Assembly: GCA_963759115.1 (NCBI GenBank)
Contig: CAVWXT010000012.1
Coordinates: 1 to 8,869 of the forward strand
Origin: CAVWXT01 sp963759115
GTDB lineage: Bacteria > Planctomycetota > Planctomycetia > Pirellulales > Thermoguttaceae
Direction: 5' to 3'
Length of the DNA stretch: 8,869 nucleotides
Shown: positions 7,067 through 8,869 of the stretch, piece by piece
How the letters are laid out: every line of letters starts with the position of its first letter
How positions within the stretch are numbered: the stretch's first letter is position 1
Translations under genes and position numbers: made by a program
Notes under the pieces: generated by a model
What the model was told of the DNA's origin: nothing
Database searches by the model: none
The model's input: the letters and a program-made list of their open reading frames with translations, nothing else

Positions 7067-7655
7067 GTCCTCACGTCGAGCCACCGGATGGCCTGGTGTG
7101 ACACGGGGGTCGGCACCCAGGCGATGAGGTCAGTGTAATTGATACGAAACCCCTGCACCAGGGGCAGTGTACGCCTTAGACTGGTGGGGGTTGTATGTGA
7201 AACCCAGACTGTAGCCTGCCAGAACAAACGGCGATCCGAAGCCCACGGTGCTGAAAGAACTCCTTTCCGGGCCGAGACCGGCGTCCGCCTGAGTCTAACC
7301 CAGGGGATGGTCAACCTACGACCAACCCCCCCGATATCTTCTCGGGGCCAAACTCGACGAAGACTCACACGCGGCGTTTTTCGAGCTGGAACCGGCTCCT
7401 TCGCTGCCAGGGGATTTGCGGCCGCCTGGTGCCGATCGAGCTGACCTGGCTGTCGGCTAGCCCCCTCTGGCTGGCAGAGGCCGCCGCCAAGGGCAAAAAT
7501 GTCGGTTGACCATCAACGTGGGATCCTTGTCGTCCTCGGCATCGGGCACAGGCGATGCCCTGGCGCCACCGTCGAATTCGAGCCGCGGAGCGGTTTCCCC
7601 GAAGTCGCCGACTTCCGTGGCGGCGGCCCACAACCGTTGATGTGAGGAGTTGTGC
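7067..7655. other. Unassigned region between divergent cas3 and response regulator
   Basis: The divergent genes on either side imply promoters in both directions, but no convincing -35/-10 pair was found. On the minus strand, a frame ending in VSHQAIRWLDVRT (stop 7065-7063) overlaps the cas3 ATG at 7066 as ATGA; its content is unrecognised. On the plus strand, 7310-7460 has a coding-looking run (RYLLGAKLDEDSHAAFFELE, ending in TAG) without a start and with a stop a few codons upstream, possibly a fragment broken by an indel near the 7-C run at 7326-7332. Small hairpins occur at 7150-7164 (CCCCTG/CAGGGG) and 7464-7480 (CCTCTG/CAGAGG), neither with a T-tract. Confidence 0.5.
7644..7649 (+). promoter_or_regulatory. 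Ribosome binding site of the response regulator
   Basis: GAGGAG six bases before ATG 7656. It decides for this ATG over the in-frame TTG at 7650, which adjoins the site directly. Confidence 0.75.
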
Positions 7656-8300
7656 ATGAGCCAGAAAGACAAGATTCGGCTATTGATCGCCGACGACCAT
7701 GAAATGATTCGCAGCGGCGTAAAGGCCCTGCTGGCAGGCACGGAAATCAAGGTCGTCGCCGAGGCGGCCACCTTGCAGGCGGCCGTGAAGTATGCATTGG
7801 AACACGACGTGGACGTCGTGCTCCTGGACGTCCGCATGCCGGACGGCGACGGCTTGACCGCCTTGGGGCGCATGAAGCTGGACAAGCCGAATTTGCCCAT
7901 CCTGATGTTCTCCGCTTACGACAATCCCATGTATGTCGCCCGTGCGGTTGCCCTGGCAGCCAGCGGCTATCTGCCTGAAGGGTTGCACGCGTGACGAGTT
8001 GCTGGCGCGATCCGCAGGGCAGCCGCCGGTGAAAACATCTTTACCCGCAGCGAGCTTCGTCGCCGACCGGGGCCCTTTCAACGCCACGTCTCGCCGGCGA
8101 TGCGGAAGTCCCTTTGACCCAACGTGAGGCCGAAGTGCTGCGGCAAGTGGCCAAGGGGCTGACGAACAAGCAGATTGCCGAGGTGCTGCACATCAGCGAT
8201 GAGACCGTCAAAGAGCACATTCAGCATATCCTCGCGCAAGATCGGCGTCATTGATCGAACGCAGGCGGCGGTGTGGGCCATACGCAAGGGACTTGCCTGA
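7656..8300 (+). pseudogene. NarL/FixJ-type response regulator, frameshifted
   Basis: Two-component regulator with a receiver domain and a LuxR-type DNA-binding domain. The receiver is in one frame: acidic pocket Asp13-Asp14 (IADDHEMIRSGV), phospho-acceptor Asp58 (VVLLDVRMPDGDGL) and the switch Ser86 (LMFSAYDN). The frame then breaks near 7971-7980, where one extra C would turn the expected GYLLKGCTRDELL into GYLPEG, and so removes the conserved lysine. Further breaks fall near 8005-8012, 8058-8068 and 8233-8242. The corrected reading continues IRRAAAGENIFTRSEL, then LAGDAEVPLTQREAEVLRQV, then the helix-turn-helix GLTNKQIAEVLHISDETVKE (about 8155-8220), and ends AAVWAIRKGLA with TGA at 8298-8300. 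The total length, 215 codons, is normal for the family and the net frame is restored. No sensor kinase is adjacent. HU follows 57 bases downstream. Confidence 0.85.
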
Positions 8301-8343
8301 ATAAAGCCGCGGCGGCTGGCGAAGCATTTCAGGGCCCCATGCC

Positions 8344-8349
8344 AGGAGG
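8344..8349 (+). promoter_or_regulatory. Ribosome binding site of the HU gene
   Basis: AGGAGG, a full consensus Shine-Dalgarno, 8 bases before the GTG at 8358. It supports the non-ATG start. Confidence 0.85.
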
Positions 8350-8357
8350 ATCGACTC

Positions 8358-8660
8358 GTGACCAAGAAAAACATCGCGCGGACGATCGCCCAGGAGCTTG
8401 ACCTGACACAGCTCCAGACCCAGCAGATCGTCCAGAAAACGTTCGACTCCATCGTGAACACGCTCGTGGAGGACGGTCGGGTCGAACTTCGCAACTTCGG
8501 CGTTTTTGAGGTCAAACGGCGGAAGGCGCGTAAGGCCCGCAATCCCCTTACCGGCGAGAAGGTCATGGTGCCCGAGCGATATGCCGTCACTTTCAAGCCT
8601 GGGAAAGTGATGCAGGCACGGGTTGAAGAGGAGGGCCGACGCGATAAATCCCCACGATAG
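8358..8660 (+). CDS. HU/IHF-family DNA-binding protein (100 aa)
   Basis: Histone-like dimeric protein that bends DNA and helps organise the nucleoid. The two N-terminal helices (about residues 3-40, TKKNIARTIAQELDLTQLQT) lead to the beta-sheet segment VELRNFGVFEVKRRKARKAR. The DNA-intercalating arm carries the conserved RNP at 61-63 within ARNPLTGEKVMVP, followed by the family-typical AVTFKPGKVM. The C-terminal tail EEEGRRDKSPR is slightly longer and more charged than in E. coli HU (90 residues). The gene has a GTG start with a strong ribosome binding site and lies 57 bases after the response regulator on the same strand, so both could share a transcript. No indels are seen. HU and IHF subunits cannot be separated here. 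Confidence 0.93.
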   Translation: MTKKNIARTIAQELDLTQLQTQQIVQKTFDSIVNTLVEDGRVELRNFGVFEVKRRKARKARNPLTGEKVMVPERYAVTFKPGKVMQARVEEEGRRDKSPR

Positions 8661-8869
8661 AGATGACCCTCTGTGCAGAGTCGTCAACTACCCGTTGCAT
8701 GCTTGGCCAGACGCCGATCGGCGGCCGCCTGGGCCGTCCGCAGCTTCGAGAAGGTGGCGGGAAGCGGACAAAACGCGCCGCCGCAGATCATCACCAAGGC
8801 TATAAAATTCCGCGAGCCGCCAAAAAACTGATCAAGCCCAGCGAGGCCGTCGCTGCGCAGCCAGGTCTG
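8661..8869. other. Unassigned right edge of window
   Basis: No gene is recognised. A plus-strand frame containing QGYKIPRAAKKLIKPSEAVA runs open to the window end without a visible start and could be the beginning or interior of a gene that continues outside. A short CTCTG-TG-CAGAG palindrome (8669-8680) follows the HU stop but has too small a loop and no T-run for a terminator. Confidence 0.4.

Noticed and set aside
8669..8680. CTCTG-TG-CAGAG palindrome as terminator of the HU gene
   Set aside because: The two-base loop is sterically unlikely for the full stem, the stem is short and no T-run follows.

Overview
The window most likely comes from a planctomycete, probably a Pirellula-like lineage or a metagenome-assembled relative. 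The main evidence is an ECF sigma factor followed by a serine/threonine protein kinase whose N-terminus carries a CPxCG zinc ribbon, a pairing characteristic of that phylum. High GC, an HU-type protein with a conserved arm and a NarL-type regulator are compatible but not diagnostic. No rRNA, tRNA or CRISPR array is visible.

Layout. On the minus strand at 1-1231, an ECF sigma factor gene (474-1231) is followed by the start of the kinase gene (1-361, cut by the window edge). Both are recognisable only by moving between frames. At 1220-2703 lies a complete IS66-family element of the short, transposase-only kind, with perfect 15-bp terminal inverted repeats and an intact transposase. It has no visible target duplication. 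The sigma gene on its left and an ADP-ribosylglycohydrolase fragment on its right (2692-3039) both begin at the element's ends, so the IS probably marks a deletion or rearrangement. Next comes a clean two-gene unit on the plus strand: an acyl carrier protein (3181-3534) overlapping an alpha-oxoamine synthase (3506-4741). This looks like a carrier-protein-dependent amino-ketone-forming pair.

From 7066 down to about 5141 on the minus strand is a Cas3 nuclease-helicase (HD domain then SF2 helicase), with several frameshifts and a C-terminus that loses resemblance to the family. No other cas gene or array is in the window. The plus strand then carries a frameshifted NarL/FixJ-type response regulator (7656-8300) and an intact HU-family protein (8358-8660). 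The last 200 bases are unassigned.

Indel pattern. The kinase, sigma factor, cas3 and response regulator together need about sixteen frame changes to read as whole proteins, but no in-frame stop was seen in the parts of the corrected frames that were read through. The transposase, hydrolase fragment, ACP, synthase and HU genes need none. Several of the shifts sit in short homopolymers. This could be uncorrected sequencing error concentrated in parts of the contig, or recent indel-driven decay; the sequence alone cannot decide. No clearly new multi-gene system was found. The most biologically interesting items are the ACP/oxoamine synthase pair, the IS ends supplying start codons to both flanking gene fragments, and the isolated cas3.
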